Shown here: piece after piece, positions 43,217 to 50,752 of the stretch | How positions within the stretch are numbered: the stretch's first letter is position 1 | Layout: every line of letters starts with the position of its first letter | Assembly (NCBI RefSeq): GCF_029909975.1 | Contig: NZ_CP094516.1 | Coordinates: 3,534,001 to 3,598,000 of the forward strand | DNA: 64,000 bases | Reading direction: 5' to 3' | DNA from: Bradyrhizobium sp. ISRA430 | GTDB taxonomy: Bacteria > Pseudomonadota > Alphaproteobacteria > Rhizobiales > Xanthobacteraceae | Notes under the pieces: generated by a model | Told to the model about the DNA's origin: nothing | The model's database searches: none | What the model saw: the letters and a program-made list of their open reading frames with translations, nothing else | Program-made: the position numbers and the translations under genes

Positions 43217-44722
43217 TTAAGGACTGAGCGCGACGCGGAATCCATGCGTCGGGTAACGAACATTGGTATCGTAACCATCGCGGTTGGATGGCCGCACATA
43301 CCGCGAATCGTTCTTCCAGGAGCCCGAACGCAGGACGTGCGAGGCGCAATCTCCACCGGTCCATGCCGTTCCGTCGCCGGGCGCACCCTGATAGGTCCTG
43401 TGCCAGCAGTCCTCGACCCACTGATCGACGCCGCCACCCATGTCGTAGAGTCCGAATGGGTTGGGCTTGAAGCTGCCGACTTTCCCCGGCTGCTCGGCGG
43501 CGAGGTCACCGCAATCCTTGCACCCGGCCATACCCGGCTGCAGCTTGTCGCCCCACCAATACTTGGTCTGCGTTCCGCCGCGCGCCGCGTATTCCCATTC
43601 GGCTTCGCTCGGAAGCCGGTAGGCCTTCTTCGCTGCCTGCGCGAGCCAGGCGGCGTATTGTTGCGCATCGGTCCAGCTCACATTGGCGACCGGCGCATCG
43701 TCGTTGCCGGCGGCGGTGAATCCACACGCCTTGGCAGCGGCGCATTCGTTCCACTCCTGCACTGTTACCGGATATTTGCCGATCGAGAACGGCTTGACCG
43801 AGACCTGGTGGACCGGGCGTTCGGTCGGATCATCATTGCTTCCCATTGCGAAGCTGCCGCCGCGAATGGCGACCATCTGGGGTTCGCGGAAGGGCGTCGC
43901 CGACGCCGGGGCGGGCGACGAAGCCAATGAAGGAGACGGTTGCGGCGTCTGCGTCGTCGCTTCGCGCGGCGAAGGCTGCGGGCTCGGGGATGCGGCCGGC
44001 GAAGCGGTCGGCGTCGCGGCCTGTTCGCCCACCCTGCCCGGCTGCGTCAGCAGATACCAGAGCACGCCGGCGGCAATGACCAGCACCATGATGGCCAGGA
44101 GAAACATCAAGGCATTCTCGCGCCGGCTTCGCGTCCTGCCGACGGCATCTGCGTCCGGTAGCACGCGATAGATCCGCACGGGATCGGTGATGTTCTTGAC
44201 CTTGTGATCGCCAAGCGCCTCATAGCCGCACACCACCTTGTGCTTGATCTGCTCGTAGATCGCGCCGGAGATATAGACCTGACCGGGCTCGGCGATACCC
44301 TCGATGCGCGTGGCGATGTTGACGCCGTCGCCGTAGATATCGTCCGGCTCGACGATGACGTCACCGAGATTGACGCCGATCCGATATTCGATCCGGGAAT
44401 GCTTCGGAAGCGAGGCATTGCGGCCGATGAGGTTCTGCTGGATGACGATACTGCATCTGACAGCTTCGACGGGACTATCGAAAATGGCGATGAAGCCGTC
44501 GCCCGTCGTCTTCACCAGACTTCCGTGGTGCTCGACGATGGTGGGCTGGATGAGATCCCGCTCGATCCGCTTGACGCGAACATGCGTGCCCTCCTCGTCG
44601 GCCTGCATCAAGCGACTGTAGGAAGCGATGTCACCGACAATGATCGCGGCGAGACGACGAGGCATTGCGCCGTGCGGCGGCTCGTCATGACTTCCGGATC
44701 TGAAATTGCGAATTTCGCCCAC
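43217..44722 (-). CDS. Class III adenylate cyclase fused to a periplasmic SUMF1-like domain
   Basis: From the GTG at 44722 (GGAG upstream; ATG at 44665 is the alternative) the protein has 501 residues. The cyclase domain (about 20-190) has metal Asps D31 and D75, Lys71, and Asn135/Arg139 in GDGVNIATRI, so it should be active. One membrane helix (205-226) and a Pro/Ser/Thr linker (237-280) lead to a SUMF1/FGE-like domain (281-501). The Cys pair that makes true formylglycine-generating enzymes catalytic is absent near the NRDGYD...GFRVAL end, so the domain probably senses or binds rather than oxidises. The periplasmic signal would set cAMP output. Confidence 0.88.
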   Translation of the reverse strand: MGEIRNFRSGSHDEPPHGAMPRRLAAIIVGDIASYSRLMQADEEGTHVRVKRIERDLIQPTIVEHHGSLVKTTGDGFIAIFDSPVEAVRCSIVIQQNLIGRNASLPKHSRIEYRIGVNLGDVIVEPDDIYGDGVNIATRIEGIAEPGQVYISGAIYEQIKHKVVCGYEALGDHKVKNITDPVRIYRVLPDADAVGRTRSRRENALMFLLAIMVLVIAAGVLWYLLTQPGRVGEQAATPTASPAASPSPQPSPREATTQTPQPSPSLASSPAPASATPFREPQMVAIRGGSFAMGSNDDPTERPVHQVSVKPFSIGKYPVTVQEWNECAAAKACGFTAAGNDDAPVANVSWTDAQQYAAWLAQAAKKAYRLPSEAEWEYAARGGTQTKYWWGDKLQPGMAGCKDCGDLAAEQPGKVGSFKPNPFGLYDMGGGVDQWVEDCWHRTYQGAPGDGTAWTGGDCASHVLRSGSWKNDSRYVRPSNRDGYDTNVRYPTHGFRVALSP

Positions 44723-45038
44723 CGCGGGGACTCCACGAACCTACCAGAAGGCAGCCCCAGCATACGACTTCGAAAAGCAATCGTCTGTGAAAGCTATCAC
44801 ATTGATGAACTGAGACAATGTCGCAGAAATCATCCACATCAAGTTCCGGAAGGCGAAAGCGCCATGTCGATTGAACCTTCTCGACCCTGCCGATGACTAA
44901 TGCGCCGCGTGGAACCATCCATCTCACTCCGCCCTGCGATCATCATGCAGCGACCTTGCGAACGTTGAACGTGTCGCACGCAGCGCGCGTCTAACAGACA
45001 ACAGCTCCTGCTATGGTTGTCACGCACGCGAGGCCGTC
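44723..45038. other. Divergent promoter region, 316 bp
   Basis: Lies between the cyclase-SUMF1 gene (minus) and an exported protein (plus), so it must hold both promoters. I find no EcfG or sigma-54 match, no hairpin over 6 bp, and no repeat family copy. Confidence 0.4.
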
Positions 45039-45659
45039 ATGAAGTTCTCTCTCTTTGCTGCCCTTACCCTCGCTGCGCTGACCGGCGCGGCCCACGCCGA
45101 GGAGGCCGACAAGGTGCGGGAGGCAAACAAGGCGGAGGCGGAGACCTTCAACGCGCGGATGTATGCAGGCGTGCCCGGCAACAAGGCCTATGCCTGCTTC
45201 GTCCGCCGCTACGATGCCGAGCACCTGGCGCGGCATCCGAAGCAGAAGGTCGCGTCGATGAAGCTGCTGGTGTCGGCTGAATACGATGAGGAAGACAAAC
45301 AGCTCCACAACTCATTCCGGCTCGGCTTCAAATACCGCCATCGCTCCGGCGATTTCGATTCCAGCGGTTCATGCCACCATGTGGTGCTCGGGGACTACGG
45401 TGACGAAGTCCGTCTCGGCTGCGGCGTCGATTGCGAAGGGGGCGGCATCGAGGTGGCGCTGTCGAAGGACAACAAATCGGCCATCGTCCGGCTCGAGCGT
45501 GTCCGGGTCTGGCAGAACAACAAGCCGGACGACGAGGCCGAGCAATCGCTGGTCGCCGGCGCCGACGACAAGATTTTCCGCCTCGACCCTGCCGACAGCA
45601 GCGAATGCGCCTCGCTCGTCACCGACCGCAAGGAACTCGCCGCGCTCCGCCACAAGTGA
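45039..45659 (+). CDS. Exported protein of unknown function
   Basis: A 206-residue protein with a clean signal peptide (MKFSLFAALTLAALTGAAHA, cut before EE). The mature part is mixed charged with five cysteines (YACFVRR, GSCHHVV, RLGCGVDCEGGG, SSECASLV), enough for two disulfides. DYGDEVRLGCGVDCEGGGIEVAL looks like beta strands. I do not recognise a family. Next genes on the strand are a DsrE-like protein and an ArsR module, with no obvious link. Confidence 0.7.
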   Translation: MKFSLFAALTLAALTGAAHAEEADKVREANKAEAETFNARMYAGVPGNKAYACFVRRYDAEHLARHPKQKVASMKLLVSAEYDEEDKQLHNSFRLGFKYRHRSGDFDSSGSCHHVVLGDYGDEVRLGCGVDCEGGGIEVALSKDNKSAIVRLERVRVWQNNKPDDEAEQSLVAGADDKIFRLDPADSSECASLVTDRKELAALRHK

Positions 45660-45741
45660 TATCTGTCCGGCCATCTCAGACGCATGATCCGCATGGCGGC
45701 GCTGCCGCTGTCGCAGCCCATGCGCAGTCGAGGGAGACGTC

Positions 45742-46191
45742 ATGAACCGGCGCAATATCCTCTGGAGCGCGGTTTCCAGCTTGGGCGCGATGTTCGCTGC
45801 CCGAGGCGCGAAAGCTGCAACGGAGGCCAATGCGAGCGACAAGCTCAAGGTCGTCTATCACCTGAGCGATGCCGAGAAGGTCAGTTTCGTACTCGGCAAC
45901 ATCCAGAACCATATCGACGGCGTCGGCGGTCCCGAGCATGTGACGATTGCGCTGGTGATCCACGGGCCGGCGTTGAAGGCGTTTCACTCGGCGCACGCCA
46001 ACCCCGATATCGGCAAGCGGATCGGCGATTTCTCCAAGGACGGCGTCGAGCTCGCCGCCTGCGGCAACACGATGAGGGCGCAGAACGTCACGCTCAGGGA
46101 TCTGCTGCCCGGCTTCGTCAGTGCGGAGAAAGGCGGCGTGGTTCGTCTCGCCGAACTCCAGTCGCAGGGTTACATCTACTTGCGGCCTTGA
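45742..46191 (+). CDS. Exported DsrE/DsrF-like protein
   Basis: A 149-residue protein. The N-terminus MNRRNILWSAVSSLGAMFAA with an Arg pair before a hydrophobic stretch may be a Tat or Sec signal. The mature domain (KVVYHLSDAEKVSFVLGNIQNHI, ALVIHGPALKAF, GVELAACGNTMRAQN) is the DsrE-like fold, with one cysteine at the position where sulfur-carrier members hold theirs. Exported DsrE-like proteins are common next to redox genes, but the reaction is not known. The ATG has a GGGAGA site. Confidence 0.8.
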   Translation: MNRRNILWSAVSSLGAMFAARGAKAATEANASDKLKVVYHLSDAEKVSFVLGNIQNHIDGVGGPEHVTIALVIHGPALKAFHSAHANPDIGKRIGDFSKDGVELAACGNTMRAQNVTLRDLLPGFVSAEKGGVVRLAELQSQGYIYLRP

Positions 46192-46220
46192 AACACGATG
46201 AAGTTCGGCCGCTCACCGGG

Positions 46221-46250
46221 GACCACCTCTCCCCGGCGGGAGAGGTGGTC
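46221..46250. terminator. Strong hairpin, possible terminator
   Basis: GACCACCTCTCC (46221-46232) and GGAGAGGTGGTC (46239-46250) form a perfect 12-bp stem with a 6-base loop, 30 bases after the DsrE-like stop. There is no T-run after it, so termination is only a possibility. Its sequence may also belong to a repeat family. Confidence 0.5.
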
Positions 46251-46300
46251 CGAGCTCTGGGTTCGCATCGCTTCAACAAGAACTCATCCCGCTTGACTCA

Positions 46301-46346
46301 TCCATAACTCTTCGGTTATGGATTATTTCATAACCGATGGGTTATG
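46301..46346. promoter_or_regulatory. Double palindromic operator/promoter of the ArsR module
   Basis: TCCATAAC-N6-GTTATGGA (46301-46322) and CATAACC-N4-GGTTATG (46329-46346) are perfect inverted repeats sharing the ATAAC core. TTGACT (46293-46298) and TATGGA (46317-46322) with 18-base spacing can serve as -35 and -10, so a dimer bound here would block transcription. The second site ends 9 bases before the ArsR ATG. Confidence 0.65.
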
Positions 46347-46354
46347 GATTAGAG

Positions 46355-46678
46355 ATGTCGAGCACCCCCGACCTGCTGTTCAAAACCCTGGCCGATCCGA
46401 CCCGACGGTCGATCTTCGAGCGGCTATGCCGCGACGGGGAGCAGACGGTCGGGGCGCTGACGGCCCGATCCGGCGTTTCACAGCCGGCGGTCTCGAAACA
46501 TCTTGGCGCGCTGAAGCAGGCGGGGCTCGTGCGCGACCGCCACGAGGGCCGCCAGACCCATTACAGCGCAGAGCCCGGCGCGCTGAATCCGCTGATCGAC
46601 TGGACGAGCCAGATGGCCGGATTCTGGCAGAACCGGCTCGATGCGCTCGAATATCTCCTGAAGAGGATGGACCAATGA
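46355..46678 (+). CDS. ArsR-family repressor (metal-site-free type)
   Basis: From the ATG at 46355 (107 residues) the protein is a winged helix-turn-helix: LADPTRRSIFERL, then recognition helix SGVSQPAVSKHLGALKQAGL and the wing. Only one Cys is present, so the metal sites of classical ArsR are missing. This subgroup is usually co-transcribed with an SRPBCC/AHSA1 protein, as here (4-base overlap). The double palindrome upstream is its likely operator, giving self-repression. An in-frame ATG at 46337 lies inside the operator and is less likely. Confidence 0.88.
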   Translation: MSSTPDLLFKTLADPTRRSIFERLCRDGEQTVGALTARSGVSQPAVSKHLGALKQAGLVRDRHEGRQTHYSAEPGALNPLIDWTSQMAGFWQNRLDALEYLLKRMDQ

Positions 46679-47106
46679 CAGAAGCTGCGACTGAGCTGCG
46701 CTCCGTGATCATCGAACGCGAGATGGCTTTTCCGCCGGAAAGGGTCTGGCGCGCGCTGACGCAGCCGCATCTGATCGAGGAATGGCTGATGAAGAACGAC
46801 TTCAAGCCCGTCGTTGGCCACAAGTTCAACCTTCGCGGCGAGTGGGGCGGCGTGCTGGACTGCGAGGTTCTCACCATCGAGCCGCATAGAAGCCTCGCCT
46901 ACACCTGGAATTTCACGCACGAGGACGCGAACTTCGATCTCAGAAGCGTCGTGACCTTTACGCTCACCCCGGCGGGCGGCGGCACCCATCTGCGCGTGGA
47001 GCAGGCAGGTTTCCGGCCCACCCAGAAGCAGGCCTATGGCGGCGCCCATGCCGGGTGGAAGCAGTTCTTTGCAAAACTCGAGGAGGTGCTGGCGCGGACG
47101 GAGTGA
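46675..47106 (+). CDS. SRPBCC (AHSA1/START-like) domain protein
   Basis: A 143-residue protein starting in the ArsR stop (ATGA overlap). It shows the SRPBCC helix-grip pattern: IIEREMAFPPERVWRALTQP, then HLIEEWLMKNDF and the C-terminal AHAGWKQFFAKLEEVL helix. The fold makes a deep pocket for hydrophobic ligands. In ArsR-paired modules the protein is thought to deal with a small molecule or stress signal linked to the repressor. No enzyme activity can be assigned. Confidence 0.85.
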   Translation: MTEAATELRSVIIEREMAFPPERVWRALTQPHLIEEWLMKNDFKPVVGHKFNLRGEWGGVLDCEVLTIEPHRSLAYTWNFTHEDANFDLRSVVTFTLTPAGGGTHLRVEQAGFRPTQKQAYGGAHAGWKQFFAKLEEVLARTE

Positions 47107-47159
47107 GCTCCACGACCAGCATCCCCTACCCCACCATCTTCACTCGAGAGGAGGTCCCA

Positions 47160-47381
47160 TTGACCTGGAATATGCGGATTCGCCAGATCCATCGCTGGCT
47201 TTCGATCGCGTTCACGCTAGCCGTCATCGCCAACGTCGTCGCCATGACCCAACAGGTGCAGGCTCTGTGGGTGGGCCTCTTGGCGCTGGTCCCGCTCATC
47301 CTGTTGCTCGCGAGCGGCCTTTATTTGTTTGCGCTACCGTATGTGGCCGGCCGCCGCATGGCGGGTGAAACAAGCCAGTGA
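47160..47381 (+). CDS. Small two-helix membrane protein, TTG start
   Basis: I place the start at TTG 47160 because AGGAGG ends 5 bases upstream; the next ATG (47172) is 17 bases from that site. The 73-residue product has two membrane helices (about 15-35 and 42-62), an N-terminal basic face (MRIRQIHRW) and a short RR-containing tail. It follows the SRPBCC gene by 53 bases and is likely part of the ArsR unit. No family recognised. Confidence 0.65.
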   Translation: MTWNMRIRQIHRWLSIAFTLAVIANVVAMTQQVQALWVGLLALVPLILLLASGLYLFALPYVAGRRMAGETSQ

Positions 47382-47415
47382 GTTGGCCGAACGGAAGGTA
47401 GAGGCAAGCGAGATC

Positions 47416-47877
47416 ATGAAGAAGATCGCAACAGCAGCCAAGAAGACCGGCAGCGAGGCGGAAGGGGCTTCAGCATCCCATTTGATCGACGCGAAAATCC
47501 AGGAGCTTGGCGATTGGCGAGGCAAGATGTTGAGCCGGCTCCGGACCCTGATCAGGGAGGCCGATCCCGACGTCGTCGAGGAATTGAAGTGGCGCGGCGT
47601 GCCGGTGTGGTCGCACGACGGAATCATCTGCAGGGGCGAGACCTACAAGGCCGCCGTGAAGATGACTTTTGCAAAGGGCGCGGCGCTGGAGGACCCCGCG
47701 GGCCTCTTCAATTCCAGTCTCGAAGGGAATGTGAGGCGCGCCATCGATTTTCCCGAGGGCGCGAAGATCGACGAAAAGGCGCTGAAAGCGCTCATCCGCG
47801 CGGCCGTCGCCCTGAACACGTCCAAAGCCAAATCCAAGACCAAGGCCAAAGGCAAATCTGCCAAAGCTTCGGCTTAA
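47416..47877 (+). CDS. DUF1801-domain protein
   Basis: The ATG at 47416 gives 153 residues. After a Lys/Ala-rich start the central domain (LGDWRGKMLSRLRTLIREAD, VVEELKWRGVPVWSHDG, then KMTFAKGAALEDPAGLFN) fits the DUF1801/YdhG-like fold. The tail is Lys/Ala/Ser-rich and basic, like a nucleic acid binding tail. Function is unknown; related proteins have been linked to iron-chaperone-like folds. It is the last gene of the ArsR-led run. Confidence 0.78.
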   Translation: MKKIATAAKKTGSEAEGASASHLIDAKIQELGDWRGKMLSRLRTLIREADPDVVEELKWRGVPVWSHDGIICRGETYKAAVKMTFAKGAALEDPAGLFNSSLEGNVRRAIDFPEGAKIDEKALKALIRAAVALNTSKAKSKTKAKGKSAKASA

Positions 47878-47898
47878 GAAGCTCAAGCGGGTCGAGAA

Positions 47899-47917
47899 CT
47901 CTCCCCCGTACGGAGAG
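47899..47917. terminator. Small hairpin between convergent genes
   Basis: CTCTCC (47899-47904) pairs with GGAGAG (47912-47917) around a 7-base loop in the 49-base gap between the convergent DUF1801 and SpoVR genes. No T-tract follows. It is well placed for a two-way transcription end. Confidence 0.4.
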
Positions 47918-47926
47918 GTGGCGGCG

Positions 47927-49462
47927 TCAGGCCGCCGCCGGCAGCGGCCGCGGGCTCACGACGTATTCGCGCACAACCTTGTCGTTGGCATCGACCTCGA
48001 TCAGCGAGACGTCATAGGTCCAGAGATCGGCGAGATGCTGAAGCACCCGCTTGGCGTCGGTCTCGTTGAGCTGCGAGCCCTTGATGACGTGGTGGTGCAG
48101 GATCAGCCGGCGGTCGCCGGACAAATCGACGTCGACCACCTCGATATTGGCGTCGATGAAGCCGACATCATGCTGCCGCGCCAGCTCACGCCGCACCCGG
48201 CGGAAGCCGCGCTCGTCGTGAATGGCATCCACCCGGATTCCGGCGCGCTCCTCGGGATCGTCGTGCAGGTGGAACATCCGGAAGTGCCGCATCAGGCGCG
48301 GACTGAGGAACTGGCCAATGAAGCTCTCATCGCGATAGTTGGCCCAGACGTCGCGCAGCACGCCCATCACGTCGCCTTTGCCGGCGATGTCCGGGAACCA
48401 TTCGCGGTCCTCGTCCTCGGGCTTGCTGACGATGCGCTCGATGTCCTGCATCACAGCGAAGCCGAGCGCATAGGGGTTGAATCCGGAGAAGCGCGGATCG
48501 TCGAATTCGGGCTGGAATACGACGTTGGTGTGCGATTGCAGGAATTCGAGGAAGTTGCCGTCGCTGATGCGGCCCTGCTGGTGCAGCTTGCTCATGATGC
48601 GATAGTGGACGTAGGTCGCCGTCCCCTCGTTCATCACCTTGGTCTGGCTCTGCGGGTAGAAATACTGCGCGATGTGCCGGACGATGCGCAAGAGCTCGCG
48701 CTGCCAGGGCGCCAGCCGCGGCGCGCTCTTCTCCAGGAAGTAGAGCAGGTTTTCCTGCGGCAGGCCCAGCAGCTTGCGGCGGCGTTCGATGCTGAGCGCG
48801 GATCGGCTCTTGGCCGCTCCCTTCGGCACGGTGCGCCAGAGGTCGTTGAAGACCTCCTCCTCGTGCTGGCGGCGCCGCCCTGCCCGCTTCTCTTCGGCGC
48901 GCAGGTCCAGCTTCTTCTTGCCGGGATAGCGGTCGATGCCGTGCGACATCAGCGCATGGGCGGCATCCAGCGTGCGCTCGACCTCGATGCGGCCGTGGCG
49001 CTCCTCGCAACTCGCGACGTAGTTCTTGGCGAAATCCAGATAGTCCAGAATACCGTCGGCGTCAGTCCACTGCTTGAACAGATAGTTGTTCTTGAAGAAA
49101 TGATTGTGGCCGAAGGCGGCGTGCGCGATCACCAGCGTCTGCATCGTCGCCGTATTCTCCTCCATCAGGTAGGAGATGCAGGGCGAGGAGTTGATCACGA
49201 TCTCATAGGCGAGCCCCATCAGGCCCTTGCGATAGGAAGCCTCGTGGAACGCGAAGTGCTTGCCGAACGACCAGTGCTTGTAGAACAGCGGCATGCCTAC
49301 GGACGAATAGGCATCCAGCATCTGCTCGGCGGTGATGACCTCGATCTGGTTCGGATAGACGTCGAGCCCGAGATCCTTTGTCGCCAACTCCTCGCAGGCG
49401 TCGTGAACGCGCTGCAGGGTGTGGAAGTCCCAATCCGCACCTTCGAACAATCGTTCCGTCAT
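47927..49462 (-). CDS. SpoVR-family protein (YcgB-like)
   Basis: The 511-residue protein matches the SpoVR/YcgB family in length, with conserved segments such as YPNQIEVITAEQMLDAYSSV and NEGTATYVHYRI. The latter, with the HEASYRKGLMGLAYEI stretch, is characteristic. The molecular role is unresolved, but the family is nearly always the third gene of a prkA-yeaH-spoVR unit tied to stress and stationary phase. Its ATG overlaps the YeaH stop by 4 bases. In Bacillus the namesake affects spore cortex, which does not apply here. Confidence 0.92.
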   Translation of the reverse strand: MTERLFEGADWDFHTLQRVHDACEELATKDLGLDVYPNQIEVITAEQMLDAYSSVGMPLFYKHWSFGKHFAFHEASYRKGLMGLAYEIVINSSPCISYLMEENTATMQTLVIAHAAFGHNHFFKNNYLFKQWTDADGILDYLDFAKNYVASCEERHGRIEVERTLDAAHALMSHGIDRYPGKKKLDLRAEEKRAGRRRQHEEEVFNDLWRTVPKGAAKSRSALSIERRRKLLGLPQENLLYFLEKSAPRLAPWQRELLRIVRHIAQYFYPQSQTKVMNEGTATYVHYRIMSKLHQQGRISDGNFLEFLQSHTNVVFQPEFDDPRFSGFNPYALGFAVMQDIERIVSKPEDEDREWFPDIAGKGDVMGVLRDVWANYRDESFIGQFLSPRLMRHFRMFHLHDDPEERAGIRVDAIHDERGFRRVRRELARQHDVGFIDANIEVVDVDLSGDRRLILHHHVIKGSQLNETDAKRVLQHLADLWTYDVSLIEVDANDKVVREYVVSPRPLPAAA

Positions 49463-50739
49463 GGAGCGGCCTTCTCCTGGGTTTCGCGGCGCTGGAACAG
49501 GTCGTGGAACACCGGAAAAATCTCGCTGCGCTCGCTGACCTTGCGCATCGACAGCGGCGCGCCGGTGTTGCGCAGGCGGTCATAGAGAGTCCAGAGCGAG
49601 GAATCGGACAGATCGAAGGCACTGCCGCCGGACTCGCCGACTTCGAGATAGGCAAAGAACTGGCAGACAGGAAGGATCTTCTCCGTCAGCAGCATGCCCG
49701 CGAGCTCGCCGTCGGAATAGGAATTGTCACCGTCGGAGGCCTGGGCCGCGTAGATGTTCCAGTCCGCCGGATTGAAGCGCTCGCGCACGATCTCGTGCAT
49801 GGCCTGGAGCGCGCTCGAGACCAGCGTGCCGCCGGAGGCCGGGCCGTAGAAGAAGGTCTGCTCGTCGACCTCCTCGGCGCGGTCGGTGTGGCGGATGAAG
49901 ACGATCTCAACATGCTTGTAACGGCGCTTCAGGAAGACGTAGAGCAGCATGTAGAAGCGCTTGGCGAGATCCTTCATGTGCTCGGACATCGAGCCGGAGA
50001 CGTCCATCAGACAGAACATCACCGCCTGCGCGACCGGCTTCGGCACCGTCTCGAAGCGCCGGTAGCGGATGTCGAGCGGATCGATGAAGGGAATGCGCTT
50101 GGCTTTCGCCTTGAGCTTCGCGAGCCGGGCGAGGAGCTCGGCGCGCCTGTCCTCATCGGTACATGCGTCGATCTCGGCTTCCAGCTCATCCATCTCGCTC
50201 TTGCGCGGACGGCGGAGCGCGATGCGGCGGGCGAGCGCAAGCTGCACCGTCCGGCTCACGGAGATGTTGGCGGGCGATCCCGAGGTGGTATAGCCGGCGC
50301 GTTGGATGCCCTCGCTCTCGGTCTCCGCGATCTTGCGCTTGGCGAGATCAGGGAGTTCGAGGTCGTCGAGGAAGAGATCGACGAACTCGTCGCGGCTCAG
50401 CACAAACCGGAAGGCGTCTTCGCTGTCGCCCTCGCCGGGACCCGAATCCTTGGCGCTGCCCTGGCCCGAGCGGGGCAGATAGTCGCCCTCGACGAACTTC
50501 TTGTTGCCGGGCAGCACCATGTCGCGCGTGCCGCCCTCGCGGCGGAAGCGCGGCTCGTGCATGCCGTCGAGCGGGATCGTGACCTCACCACCCTCCAGGA
50601 CGTCCCTGATGTCGCGTTCCTGCGAGGTCTTCTTGACGGCGCCCTGCACCAGGGATTTGGCCCGACGCAAGAACCGCTGACGGTTCTCAAGACTCTTGCC
50701 GCCTGGATTCAGGCGCCTGTCAATGATGTGAATGGCCAC
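49459..50739 (-). CDS. DUF444/YeaH-family von Willebrand-type protein
   Basis: A 426-residue protein starting at a GTG (50739), with a MIDAS-like metal motif DVSGSMSEH followed by a conserved VEIVFIRHTDRAEEV and SGGTLVSSAL. It belongs to DUF444 (E. coli YeaH), a VWA-like protein made with the PrkA kinase. A scaffold or partner role for the kinase is inferred from genome co-occurrence, not shown by sequence. It starts 13 bases after the prkA stop. Confidence 0.93.
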   Translation of the reverse strand: MAIHIIDRRLNPGGKSLENRQRFLRRAKSLVQGAVKKTSQERDIRDVLEGGEVTIPLDGMHEPRFRREGGTRDMVLPGNKKFVEGDYLPRSGQGSAKDSGPGEGDSEDAFRFVLSRDEFVDLFLDDLELPDLAKRKIAETESEGIQRAGYTTSGSPANISVSRTVQLALARRIALRRPRKSEMDELEAEIDACTDEDRRAELLARLAKLKAKAKRIPFIDPLDIRYRRFETVPKPVAQAVMFCLMDVSGSMSEHMKDLAKRFYMLLYVFLKRRYKHVEIVFIRHTDRAEEVDEQTFFYGPASGGTLVSSALQAMHEIVRERFNPADWNIYAAQASDGDNSYSDGELAGMLLTEKILPVCQFFAYLEVGESGGSAFDLSDSSLWTLYDRLRNTGAPLSMRKVSERSEIFPVFHDLFQRRETQEKAAP

Positions 50740-50752
50740 TTTCTCATCCGCC

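Noticed and set aside
43217..43900. True formylglycine-generating enzyme activity for the SUMF1 domain
   Set aside because: The C-terminal region lacks the paired active-site cysteines, and no sulfatase gene is in the window.
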